From positions 1 through 64,000 of the forward strand of contig NZ_SMCO01000015.1 of assembly GCF_004346685.1 (NCBI RefSeq): a DNA stretch of 64,000 nt. Reading direction: 5' to 3'. The stretch comes from Sulfurirhabdus autotrophica (lineage in GTDB: Bacteria > Pseudomonadota > Gammaproteobacteria > Burkholderiales > SMCO01). Below, in pieces: positions 8,589 to 17,143 of this stretch (within the stretch, counting starts at the first letter, position 1; each line of letters starts with the position of its first letter). Under the pieces are notes generated by a model. The model was not told where the DNA came from, ran no database searches, and saw only the letters and a list, made by a program, of their open reading frames with translations. Made by a program: the position numbers and the translations under genes.

Positions 8589-10778
8589 CTAAAGCGATAA
8601 GATTTGCTGTTTAGGCGCTGCGCCATGCGTTGATCGCTCGTTTACCAGCAGTTTTGTGGCTTCTTCAACAGGTAACGGTTTGCTGAATAAAAAGCCTTGT
8701 ATCTCACCGCATTTGAGTGTTCTCAGAAAGTTCATCTGCTCTTCTTTTTCAACCCCTTCTGCAATCAATTCAAGTTTCAGACCGTCGGCCATTGAGCACA
8801 ATGCAGTAACAATCGAAGAGTTATTGGGATTTCCAGGCAGATCATGCACAAAGCAACGGTCAATCTTGATGGTATTAATAGGGAATTTCTTGATATATCC
8901 CAGTGATGAATAACCCGTCCCAAAGTCATCCAGAGCGATTCTGACGCCAAGTTTAGATAACTTTACCAACTTATCGTTGGTCATATTGATATCTCGCAGA
9001 ATGGTGCCTTCAGTAATCTCAAGTTCAAGAACATGACCAGGTAAGTCAAACTCTTGCAGTAACTCCGAAATATAATCAACAAAATTCGGTTGTTCGATTT
9101 GCTGGCTGGAAATATTGACAGCAACTCTTAGCGGGTGCAAATTCATTTTTTCCCAGATTTTTGCTTGCTTGCAAGCACTGCGCAGCACAAACTCGCCAAT
9201 GGGTACAATTAACCCGGTTTCTTCGGCAATAGGAATGAAATCATCAGGGGAAAGCATACCATGCAAAGGGGAACGCCATCTTATCAGTGCTTCCATTCCA
9301 GTGATGGTGTTGGCATGGGTCAGCACCTGAGGCTGGTAGTAAACGATAAATTCGTTTCTTTCCAAAGCCTTTCGCAGCAGATTTTCCAATGAGAGCTTTT
9401 CAGCAAATGAAACGTTCATTTCCTTGGCATAGAACTGGAAGCGGTTTCGTCCTTTGCCTTTGCTGTCATACATCGCAATGTCAGCATTTTTGATCAGTGT
9501 ATCAATGGATTCCCCGTCCGTAGGATAGATAGAAATTCCCACACTGATTGAAGCGTAAACTTCATGGTTTTCAATTTCAAAAGGGAGCGCAAGGGAATCG
9601 ACAATTTTGCTGGCAGCAGATTCGGCGTCTTCCCTGTCTTTAATCTGTGGCAATAAAATAGTGAACTCATCGCCACCCAGTCTGGCAAGGGTGTCGCCTT
9701 CTCTCAGACATTGTTTGAGCCGCGAAGCCACTTCAACCAGTAACAGATCACCAATTCCATGCCCAAGTGTGTCATTCACAACCTTGAACCGATCCAGATC
9801 CAGGAACATGACTGCAAACATATGGTTATTGCGCTTGGCTTGCGCCATAGCTAGTTCCATATGGTCTTTAAACATCATGCGGTTGGCCAGTCCGGTCAAA
9901 AGGTCATGATAGGCCTGGTAGTTAATCATTTGTTCCGCTTTTTTGCGCGGACTGACATCTTTTGCAACTCCGTATGTGCCTACATAACGTTGTGTTCCGC
10001 CAAGCTTGTCTTGTTCGTAAATACCAAAAGAGCTGAATTCGAGGGTAAGTAATTTGATTTCTTCACTATCGTCTTTGAACTCATTAAGGCATTTGACACG
10101 GATTTCCGTATTGCGTGTAGCGCGCTCCTCCGTCCTTTTTTCGTTCAGTGTGTAATTGGCGGTTTCCAGGTCTTCGTGGTATACGATATGAGAATAATGC
10201 TGGCCGATTAACTGTTCGGTTGGATACCCTAAAAGTGCTTCAGCACGGTCGTTCAGAAAATTAAAGCGACCTTCGGAATCCAATGTGTAAATAATGTCCG
10301 GGGAATTGTCTACAAGATAACGGTACCAGCGTTCTGATTGTTCCAGTTGTTGGACCAGATTTTCGTTTTCCTGTTCCAACTGTCTTTTCTTTAACGCGTT
10401 ATCAACTGTTTTGAGTAGTTCGTCAGGTTCGTAAGGTTTTCTGAGGAAACTATAAGCACCACGATGCAAAGCGCTGATTGCCGAGTCGATGGATGTGTCG
10501 CCACTGACGACAATGATGGAAATGTCGATCAGGCTCTCGATGATAAAATCCATTACATCATGGCCGGTTACCTCGGGCATAAACAAGTCGAGCAGGACCA
10601 GATCAAATTGAGCGAACTTCAGGAGTTCGATTGCTTCCTGTCCCCCATTGGCACTCGTTACCGAGTACCCCATTGAGGTTAAGAGCGACTTCAAACTGTT
10701 TAGTAGTCGTGGCTCATCATCCACAATCAAAATTTCAGGCGTACCAGTAGCGCTCCTGAAATTGATAACTTCCGTCAT
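8589..10778 (-). CDS. Response regulator with PAS, GGDEF and EAL domains
   Basis: This is a modular cyclic-di-GMP regulator. In order it has a receiver domain with acidic pocket VDDEP and phospho-acceptor Asp in LLDLFMPEVTG (residue 64), a coiled linker, a PAS domain (SERWYRYLVDNSPDIIY onward), a GGDEF domain with intact LGGDEF, and an EAL domain with intact GMEALIRW and the DDFGTGYSSLGYIKKFP loop. Both catalytic domains look active, so the protein could make and degrade cyclic-di-GMP. The start at 10778 is preferred because GGAGG lies nine bases upstream; the ATG three codons earlier (10787) abuts that site. The HDOD histidine kinase gene directly upstream on the same strand is the likely partner. 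Confidence 0.92.
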   Translation of the reverse strand: MTEVINFRSATGTPEILIVDDEPRLLNSLKSLLTSMGYSVTSANGGQEAIELLKFAQFDLVLLDLFMPEVTGHDVMDFIIESLIDISIIVVSGDTSIDSAISALHRGAYSFLRKPYEPDELLKTVDNALKKRQLEQENENLVQQLEQSERWYRYLVDNSPDIIYTLDSEGRFNFLNDRAEALLGYPTEQLIGQHYSHIVYHEDLETANYTLNEKRTEERATRNTEIRVKCLNEFKDDSEEIKLLTLEFSSFGIYEQDKLGGTQRYVGTYGVAKDVSPRKKAEQMINYQAYHDLLTGLANRMMFKDHMELAMAQAKRNNHMFAVMFLDLDRFKVVNDTLGHGIGDLLLVEVASRLKQCLREGDTLARLGGDEFTILLPQIKDREDAESAASKIVDSLALPFEIENHEVYASISVGISIYPTDGESIDTLIKNADIAMYDSKGKGRNRFQFYAKEMNVSFAEKLSLENLLRKALERNEFIVYYQPQVLTHANTITGMEALIRWRSPLHGMLSPDDFIPIAEETGLIVPIGEFVLRSACKQAKIWEKMNLHPLRVAVNISSQQIEQPNFVDYISELLQEFDLPGHVLELEITEGTILRDINMTNDKLVKLSKLGVRIALDDFGTGYSSLGYIKKFPINTIKIDRCFVHDLPGNPNNSSIVTALCSMADGLKLELIAEGVEKEEQMNFLRTLKCGEIQGFLFSKPLPVEEATKLLVNERSTHGAAPKQQILSL

Positions 10779-10893
10779 TTTTCCCATCCTCCCTGCGAGC
10801 AGGCTTTATTGCCCGTTCGCAATGTGCTTTATTACAAAGTAATACACTTAAAATTGGTATTACTACTCCGCAAAAACTGTTTTTATAATTATT

Positions 10894-13116
10894 TTAATTT
10901 ATTGGTATTAGTATGGTGAAAGTTGTACCTGATTTTATATCACTTTTACAGCTAATTTTACAATCCAGTTCATCTATGATGCTTTTAGTAATCGTGAGCC
11001 CCAAGCCGGCATGGCCTTTCCCCTTGGTTGTAGAAACAGGCTCAAACAGGTGGTCAAGGATTTCCTGCGGAATACCAGGCCCATTATCCTTGATAATGAT
11101 TTCACAATAATTAAATTTATTTTTAACCACATTGTTACGGCTTGAGATGAACAGTTGTCCGCCTCTGCTCATTGCCTCTACTGCGTTTTTGATAAGATTG
11201 ATCAGAACTTGTTTGAACTTGTTCTTGTCAGTCATGATGTGTGGCAGAGATGAGTCAAGATTTGACTCTACTTTGACTTGATTCGGTTCGAAAAGTGATT
11301 CCTGCATTATTCTGATCAGATCAAGGATGATGCCGTTGATATTTAACTCAGTCAGGTTGATCGCAGCATCAGTTGATTCGGTCAGTTGACGGATGATTTT
11401 GGCAACCCGGTCGATCTCTTCGTTTAGTATAAGCAAATCTTCTTGCGCGGGGTCCGCTTTATCCAGTTTTACACCCAGCGCTTTAATGTAGTTTTTCATG
11501 ATGCTTAAGGGATTGTTTGCTTCGTGAACAATCTGCCTTGCTTTGGCACGCGTTGCAGTCAGCGTTTCAAGCTCGATGAGTTTGGTTTGTTCGTCACGTG
11601 CATGGCAAGCCGCCAGAGAATGGGTAGCTTGTTGGGCGAAAGCGGTAAGAAGCTTGGTCTGTTTTTCCAATCGGGGAAGCTGCGATTTGTGAATACCAAA
11701 AATAGCGACCCCTGCCTGAGTCTGCCTTGAAGTCATGGGTATACAGAAAATCCCCTCTGCTCCAGACAGTCGAACAATTTGCTCATCAATTAATGAGAGG
11801 TTCCCCTCATCCTGATAACTGAAAGAGTTTTGCGGTGACTTGCTTAAAAGCGCATCGGCAAGCATATTCTTGCCTTTTTCAAGCGGCATAACCAATTCAT
11901 TAATCAGTTCGCTTTGGCCACCCATATTGTTGCCATAGATGATGTCGTATTCCTGGTCATAGAGGAAAAACATCGCATTTTGCAGGCCAAACAGGATATA
12001 AAAACTGCGTTGGATAGAAACCAGAGTGCTTTCTTGCGTAGCAATTCCGCAATTCAGGCTGGTTCCTTCTATAAGACTAATGTCCCTCACTTCCCGCGCT
12101 AACTGCAGTCGTTTCTGATTATCAACTTCAGATTTTGTAATTTTGGGTTCTTTAGAAGTAGTGACAGCTGCCGCTCGAAACTTTCTACGTTCTGACGCTT
12201 CCGCTGCGGGCAGAGCCTCCTGAAGCGGTTCTTCTTCAGTATTGGTATTGATGTCAATATCAAGGGACTGAGCAATAATGGCTACTTGTTCAGTAGCTGT
12301 TTGTAACATGCTTACAACGTCTTTTGCATCTATCCCAAGTAGCGATTCGGCGAGTGACACTCGATATTCCTGATCAAATTCATCAGAAGTTAAAACGTGT
12401 GCCAGCCGTGTGATTTTGATCAACGGGTGCGCATCTTGAATTCTTTCTTGTGGTTCATGATGATATAAAACGGCATCTGACATAAAAGAGCTCAGATTCC
12501 AGCTGTTGATAAGCCATGAACCCACTTCGTAATGGGTAATTCCCAGTTGCTTGGTTTCTAATAAACTAAATTCTGTTTCATTTTCAGATGAACCAAGCAG
12601 AGAAGCATATTGTTTAGGAAAGTTGCTCCAAAGCACCAACTGTCCAATGTCTAATAACAGGCCTGAAAGATAGGCTTCATCAGGGTAGGGGAAATTGACT
12701 TTGTGAGCAATCAGCTTGGCTAAAGTGGCTGAAGTCAGTGAGTTATACCAAAAGCGCTTAAGTGCGAATTCGGAGCTAAAGGTAATATTGCTGAAAACTT
12801 GCAGCACAGATGAACTGATTGCGATGGACTTAATTGCATCCAGACCAAGCAATATGAGCTTTTGTTCAAATACAGTAATTTTATGCGGTCTGAGATAATA
12901 GGCCGAATTAGCTGCGCCAAGCACCTTAGAGCTTAGCGCTGTATCTTTATTGATGATTTCCGCCAACGTCCTGAAAGATGAATTATCTCGGTTGCATGCT
13001 TCCAGCAATTTCAATAAAACATGAGGCAACGAAGGGAGATTCGTTACCTCAAGTCTTTCCAGTAATAGGGCGGAATTTTGATTCATAATATGATTTTTTA
13101 TAATATTATCAGTCAC
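10894..13116 (-). CDS. HDOD-domain sensor histidine kinase
   Basis: The 740-residue protein starts with an HDOD domain (residues about 15-250, including LPSLPHVLLKLLEA and LSGLLLDIGQLVLW). A GAF-like sensor region follows at about 340-500. It ends with a kinase module: an H-box VHEANNPLSIMKNYI with His531, an N-box NLIKNAVEAM, a G1 box IKDNGPGIP and a G2 box GHAGLGL. All key kinase residues are present. It has no clear membrane helix and so is probably a cytoplasmic sensor. The GTG start at 13116 and an ATG at 13086 both lack a clear ribosome-binding site. It lies 115 bases upstream of the REC-PAS-GGDEF-EAL gene on the same strand, suggesting a phosphorelay controlling cyclic-di-GMP. Confidence 0.9.
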   Translation of the reverse strand: MTDNIIKNHIMNQNSALLLERLEVTNLPSLPHVLLKLLEACNRDNSSFRTLAEIINKDTALSSKVLGAANSAYYLRPHKITVFEQKLILLGLDAIKSIAISSSVLQVFSNITFSSEFALKRFWYNSLTSATLAKLIAHKVNFPYPDEAYLSGLLLDIGQLVLWSNFPKQYASLLGSSENETEFSLLETKQLGITHYEVGSWLINSWNLSSFMSDAVLYHHEPQERIQDAHPLIKITRLAHVLTSDEFDQEYRVSLAESLLGIDAKDVVSMLQTATEQVAIIAQSLDIDINTNTEEEPLQEALPAAEASERRKFRAAAVTTSKEPKITKSEVDNQKRLQLAREVRDISLIEGTSLNCGIATQESTLVSIQRSFYILFGLQNAMFFLYDQEYDIIYGNNMGGQSELINELVMPLEKGKNMLADALLSKSPQNSFSYQDEGNLSLIDEQIVRLSGAEGIFCIPMTSRQTQAGVAIFGIHKSQLPRLEKQTKLLTAFAQQATHSLAACHARDEQTKLIELETLTATRAKARQIVHEANNPLSIMKNYIKALGVKLDKADPAQEDLLILNEEIDRVAKIIRQLTESTDAAINLTELNINGIILDLIRIMQESLFEPNQVKVESNLDSSLPHIMTDKNKFKQVLINLIKNAVEAMSRGGQLFISSRNNVVKNKFNYCEIIIKDNGPGIPQEILDHLFEPVSTTKGKGHAGLGLTITKSIIDELDCKISCKSDIKSGTTFTILIPIN

Positions 13117-13362
13117 TAGTCAACTAAATTCTGAGGGACTGCTTTAAGAAATGCATAAAGCATGCTCATTTAATTGAATATTAGTAATGGGTAAAATTTA
13201 TTGCTAACCTTTATTTATCGACTGAAGCAAGACATTCTTGAATGAAATATTCTGAAGTTTGGAGGTGAGCTGTGAATTTTTATGGAATGGGGCGTTTCTG
13301 GATATTGCTGACGTTGAATTTAAAATCGTGAACCGAGTGGTTATATTATTGAGTTGTATTTT

Positions 13363-13719
13363 TTACTTTTTAACCGTCCATCCTTGTTTTTTTAATTCTT
13401 CTATCAAGTTTAAGCAGTGATCACCTTGTATTTCAATAACACCTTCTTTAACAGTGCCACCGGTTCCACATTTTTTTTTAAGTTGTTTGCTGAGTTCAGT
13501 TAGTTCAGGTAATGCGAGTGGCAATCCAGTTATGACAGTAACGCCTTTGCCTTTCCGCCCCTTCGTTTCAAGGCTTACCCGAACAATTCCGTCGGTATCT
13601 ACGGGTGATTTATGTTGCTTGCAAATACAGTCGGCAACAGGTTGGCTACAGACTGGACACATCTTTCCATGTTCTGTTGAATAAACTAGTCCACCTGATC
13701 CGGAATTTTTTGATTTCAT
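13363..13719 (-). CDS. yciH: SUI1/eIF1-family translation factor YciH
   Basis: This 118-residue homologue of eukaryotic initiation factor eIF1 has a short N-terminal zinc-type cysteine cluster (CPVCSQPVADCIC) and the SUI1 domain with GRKGKGVTVITGL and the CGTGGTVKEGVIEIQGDH signature. Bacterial YciH influences start-site fidelity, but its full role is unsettled. It is 28 bases downstream of the VapC-like toxin gene on the same strand and could be read from the toxin-antitoxin promoter. Confidence 0.92.
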   Translation of the reverse strand: MKSKNSGSGGLVYSTEHGKMCPVCSQPVADCICKQHKSPVDTDGIVRVSLETKGRKGKGVTVITGLPLALPELTELSKQLKKKCGTGGTVKEGVIEIQGDHCLNLIEELKKQGWTVKK

Positions 13720-13747
13720 AGGACTTTTTTTCTCGCTTCAAGGAGAG

Positions 13748-14134
13748 TTAAATATGAATAATAGTGTCGCTATAGCGAGCAACAGTGTCATCGTGGGTGA
13801 TAAGTCGCATTGGCTCGACAAGTGCTTGGGCCACTAAAAGTCGGTCAAAAGGATCCTGGTGATGACCAGGGAGTTCCTCTATTGCTACAGCATGCTCCGG
13901 CTCAATTGGAAGAAATCGGTACCCTGCCTGTGAGAAGTAATCTAACGCATCTCTGCCAGAAACAGGCATATCGCGTCGTCCCAAGCTATGTTTGATGGAG
14001 ATTTCCCATATGCTGACAGAACTTATCCAGATTGTATTGCGCGCAGCCAGAATTAATTTTCGTGCTTTGTCAGATAAATTTGGATTGTCTGTGATGGCCC
14101 ACAAAGCCACGTGAGTATCTAGCAAAATATTCAA
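13748..14134 (-). CDS. VapC-family PIN-domain toxin
   Basis: A 128-residue PIN-domain ribonuclease of the VapC type. It carries the acidic residues that bind metal in the family: Asp6 in LLDTHVALW, the Glu of SVSIWEISIKHSLGR and the HHQDPFDRLLVAQA segment. These enzymes cut RNA, often tRNA or rRNA, when released from antitoxin. The start overlaps the stop of the upstream antitoxin gene by four bases (ATGA), the standard translational coupling for such pairs. No sign of decay is seen. Confidence 0.9.
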   Translation of the reverse strand: MNILLDTHVALWAITDNPNLSDKARKLILAARNTIWISSVSIWEISIKHSLGRRDMPVSGRDALDYFSQAGYRFLPIEPEHAVAIEELPGHHQDPFDRLLVAQALVEPMRLITHDDTVARYSDTIIHI

Positions 14135-14379
14135 GTTGCTGTACCACCAAGAAAAAGTTTCGCTACTTCGTCATTGCTTGCATCAATATCCGCAGGAATA
14201 TCAAATGTACCCTTGGCTATCCCAATTCGCAGACCGGGTAGAGCAGTATCTATTGGCACCAACTTTGCTGCCGGACGACCGTTTCTGGCGATAACGATTT
14301 CACGTTCATTTCCTTGCTCAATTGCTTCAACTAGGCGAGACAAGGTGGATTTTGCTTGCAACATATTTACCGAATGCAT
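14131..14379 (-). CDS. Phd/YefM-family antitoxin
   Basis: An 82-residue antitoxin with a Phd/YefM-type DNA-binding N-terminus (MLQAKSTLSRLVEAIEQG, then IVIARNGRPAAKLVPI) and a variable, flexible C-terminus that would wrap the toxin. AGGAG lies six bases before the ATG. It is first in the operon, as expected for the repressor of its own promoter, and overlaps vapC by four bases. Confidence 0.9.
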   Translation of the reverse strand: MHSVNMLQAKSTLSRLVEAIEQGNEREIVIARNGRPAAKLVPIDTALPGLRIGIAKGTFDIPADIDASNDEVAKLFLGGTAT

Positions 14380-14385
14380 AATTTT

Positions 14386-14425
14386 CTCCTAAATTATATA
14401 GGACTTAGTCTAGTCTAGCTAATAT
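14386..14425 (-). promoter_or_regulatory. Probable autoregulated promoter of the toxin-antitoxin pair
   Basis: Reading on the minus strand, a tandem repeat CTAGACTAGACTAAG lies immediately upstream of a TATAAT -10-like box and an AGGAG ribosome-binding site. Tandem or inverted repeats touching the -10 box are where Phd-type antitoxins usually bind. No convincing -35 was found at normal spacing. Confidence 0.45.
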
Positions 14426-14534
14426 AAAAAATCAATGTGTCTGTTATTTGAACGCAAGGATCCATATTCTAATCACAAGTCAAAATGCAATTATATTGAA
14501 TATTCAACAACAGCATTATTAAAGGAGGGTATGG

Positions 14535-14798
14535 ATGTCGCAATATGATAAAAAACCAGAGAGCAGTATCTGGGGACGTGGGTTGGGCATGATTGTATTG
14601 GGTATTTTATTTAGCCTTGCGGGTACTGTCTTGTTCGTGGTTGCTGTGTTTCAGTTTGTATGTGTGCTGGCAGGCAATGAGCCCAATACCCGATTACTTG
14701 TTTTTGGGCGTAGCTTGAGTGTCTATATACAACAACTCGTTGATTTTCAGACTTTCAACTCAGAAGTAAAACCATTCCCGTTTAGTGACTGGCCATAA
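14535..14798 (+). CDS. DUF4389 membrane protein
   Basis: This 87-residue protein matches the DUF4389 pattern: a polar N-terminus, a long hydrophobic stretch (about residues 17-48, GMIVLGILFSLAGTVLFVVA onward), then GRSLSVYIQQLVDFQTFNSE and a PFPFSDWP ending. AAAGGAGGG precedes the ATG at good spacing. It is an inner-membrane protein of unknown function, alone between the toxin-antitoxin pair and parE. Confidence 0.85.
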   Translation: MSQYDKKPESSIWGRGLGMIVLGILFSLAGTVLFVVAVFQFVCVLAGNEPNTRLLVFGRSLSVYIQQLVDFQTFNSEVKPFPFSDWP

Positions 14799-15007
14799 TA
14801 ATCCGTGGTGATGAAGGTGATAGTTAGCGAACACTATTGCCTTCATAGTGTTCCCAACGAAAACAGTAACTGAATTAATTTAAATTTGGACTTGGAGGTT
14901 TTGATTTGCGAGTTCTCGTGTTAAATTTGCCGAGGAGTGAATCAAAATTTAATCGCGTGGGTTAAAATAAGCCCAACTATAATCGCAACAAATGCAAACG
15001 AGTATTA

Positions 15008-16978
15008 ATGAGTAAGTCATATTCAGATTCTTCAATCCGCGTTTTACGTGGTTTAGAGCCGGTAAAACAGCGACCTGGAATGTATACACGCACGGACAAC
15101 CCGCTGCATATCATTACCGAAGTTGTTGATAATTCTGCCGATGAAGCCTTAGCCGGCTTTGCTAAAGTAATTGCCGTCCGTTTACACGCAGATAATTCGG
15201 TTTCTGTATCGGATGATGGTCGCGGTATCCCGGTTGGGATTCATCATGAAGAGGGGGTGCCAACCGTTGAGGTGGTGTTTACCCGATTACACGCAGGTGG
15301 AAAATTTGATAAAAAGGCAGGGGGGGCTTATCAGTTTTCTGGTGGGTTGCATGGCGTCGGTGTTTCTGTAACCAATGCCTTGTCTCATCGCCTTGAAGTG
15401 GAAGTCACTCGTGATGGTGGTGTGCACCGCATGGCTTTTGCCGGTGGGGATGTGGTTGAGCCGCTTGCCATGCTCCGCACTGCAGCAAAGCGCGCCTCCG
15501 GTACATCCGTACGCGTTTGGCCAGATGCCCAGTATTTCGATAGCGGAGAAATTCCCCCATCGCAATTAGAACGTGTGCTGAAAGCTAAAGCCGTTCTGCT
15601 ACCGGGCGTACTCGTTAAATTGGCCATCGAAGGTAAAGATGGGCAGCTTAAAGAAGAGAAAGAGTGGATCTATCAGGACGGCCTTTCAGACTATCTCAAG
15701 TCGCAATTATCTGAATATCTGATAGACGGCCTTTTCTGGAAATTATCCAAATATGCGCCAGCATCCCATGAAACGTTTGCCGAAGGCGAAGGTGCTGAGT
15801 GGGCCGTAGCGTGGACGGACGAAGGCTCAATCGTGCGCGAATCCTACGTTAATCTGATCCATACCCCATCAGGTGGTACCCACGAATCAGGCTTGCGCGA
15901 CGGCATATACAACGCCGTCAAGAGCTATATTGATCATCACAGCTTGCTACCCAAAGGAGTGAAACTCACGGCTGATGATGTGTTCAGTCGCGTTTCTTTT
16001 GTACTGTCGACCAAAATGCTGGACCCTCAATTTCAGGGGCAGACCAAAGATAGGTTGTCTTCGAGAGATGCATTGCGTTTAGTGACGGCTATGGTGCGCG
16101 ATCCTTTAGAGTTGTGGCTCAATGAACATCAGGAACAGGCAAAAAAGATTGCCGATTTCGCAATCAAGGCCGCTCAGGTAAGACAACGTGCAGGTCAGAA
16201 AATCGAAAAACGCAAGTCATCCGGCGTGGCAGTGCTACCAGGTAAATTGGCGGATTGCCAGTCAGATAACCTGGAAGAACGCGAACTCTTTCTGGTCGAG
16301 GGTGACTCAGCTGGCGGCTCTGCCAAGCAAGGTCGCAATAAAGACACACAGGCTATTCTGCCATTGCGTGGCAAGGTGCTGAATACTTGGGAGCATGAAG
16401 CAGACCGTATTTTTGCTAACAATGAAATCCATAATATCGCTGTAGCACTGGGGGTTGATCCTCATTCGCCTGACGATACGCCGGATATGTCCAATTTACG
16501 ATACGCCCGCGTGATTATTCTGGCGGATGCTGACGTGGATGGAAGCCATATACAGGTGTTGTTGCTCACGCTGTTTTACCGTCATTTTCCAGCATTGATA
16601 CGCGCAGGCAGGGTATGTGTCGCTCAGCCACCGTTGTATCGCGTAGATGTGCCAGCCCAAGGCAAGAATAAACCGGCACGTAAGTTTTATTGCCTGGACG
16701 ATGGTGAACTGGAAGTTACGCTGGACAGATTGCGATTGGAAAAAGTACGGGATGGATCGTGGCAAGTATCGCGCTTTAAAGGATTGGGTGAAATGAATCC
16801 GGTGCAGTTATGGGAAACCACCCTTAACCCCGATGCGAGGCATTTATTGACACTGCGTACCGACGATTTTACTGGCTACGTCCGTGAAGTATTTAATAAA
16901 CTGATGGCAAAATCCGAGGCTGCATCACGTAGAGCGTGGATGGAGGAAGCAGGCCATTTGGTTGAAGCTGATGAGTGA
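15008..16978 (+). CDS. parE: DNA topoisomerase IV subunit B
   Basis: ParE is the ATPase subunit of topoisomerase IV, which unlinks daughter chromosomes. The GHKL ATPase domain shows EVVDNSADEALAG, DDGRGIPVG and GGLHGVGVSVTNALS. The TOPRIM region shows LVEGDSAGGSAKQGRN, PLRGKVLN and DADVDGSHIQVLLL. At 656 residues it has ParE length, without the long GyrB insert. It is followed after 165 bases by parC. Confidence 0.96.
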   Translation: MSKSYSDSSIRVLRGLEPVKQRPGMYTRTDNPLHIITEVVDNSADEALAGFAKVIAVRLHADNSVSVSDDGRGIPVGIHHEEGVPTVEVVFTRLHAGGKFDKKAGGAYQFSGGLHGVGVSVTNALSHRLEVEVTRDGGVHRMAFAGGDVVEPLAMLRTAAKRASGTSVRVWPDAQYFDSGEIPPSQLERVLKAKAVLLPGVLVKLAIEGKDGQLKEEKEWIYQDGLSDYLKSQLSEYLIDGLFWKLSKYAPASHETFAEGEGAEWAVAWTDEGSIVRESYVNLIHTPSGGTHESGLRDGIYNAVKSYIDHHSLLPKGVKLTADDVFSRVSFVLSTKMLDPQFQGQTKDRLSSRDALRLVTAMVRDPLELWLNEHQEQAKKIADFAIKAAQVRQRAGQKIEKRKSSGVAVLPGKLADCQSDNLEERELFLVEGDSAGGSAKQGRNKDTQAILPLRGKVLNTWEHEADRIFANNEIHNIAVALGVDPHSPDDTPDMSNLRYARVIILADADVDGSHIQVLLLTLFYRHFPALIRAGRVCVAQPPLYRVDVPAQGKNKPARKFYCLDDGELEVTLDRLRLEKVRDGSWQVSRFKGLGEMNPVQLWETTLNPDARHLLTLRTDDFTGYVREVFNKLMAKSEAASRRAWMEEAGHLVEADE

Positions 16979-17062
16979 TGCTGTTTTTAATAGGCGCATC
17001 AATATTTTTAGCTGAAACACTGTCAGTCGATAAGCTCAAGTAATGACATAAGATAACAGAAG

Positions 17063-17100
17063 GTTCCCTCGCCCCTTGTGGGAGAGGGCAGGGACAGGGG
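17063..17100. repeat. REP-like GC-rich intergenic palindrome
   Basis: The stretch around CCCTCGCCCCTTGTGGGAGAGGG is a short imperfect palindrome in the parE-parC spacer. It looks like the dispersed intergenic repeats of the CCCTC...GAGGG type found in many Proteobacteria and differs in base composition from its surroundings. The apparent upstream GTG start of parC (17078) lies inside it. Confidence 0.6.
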
Positions 17101-17143
17101 GATTCTCCTCAAAACCCATTCCCACATGTATAGACTAAAGATT

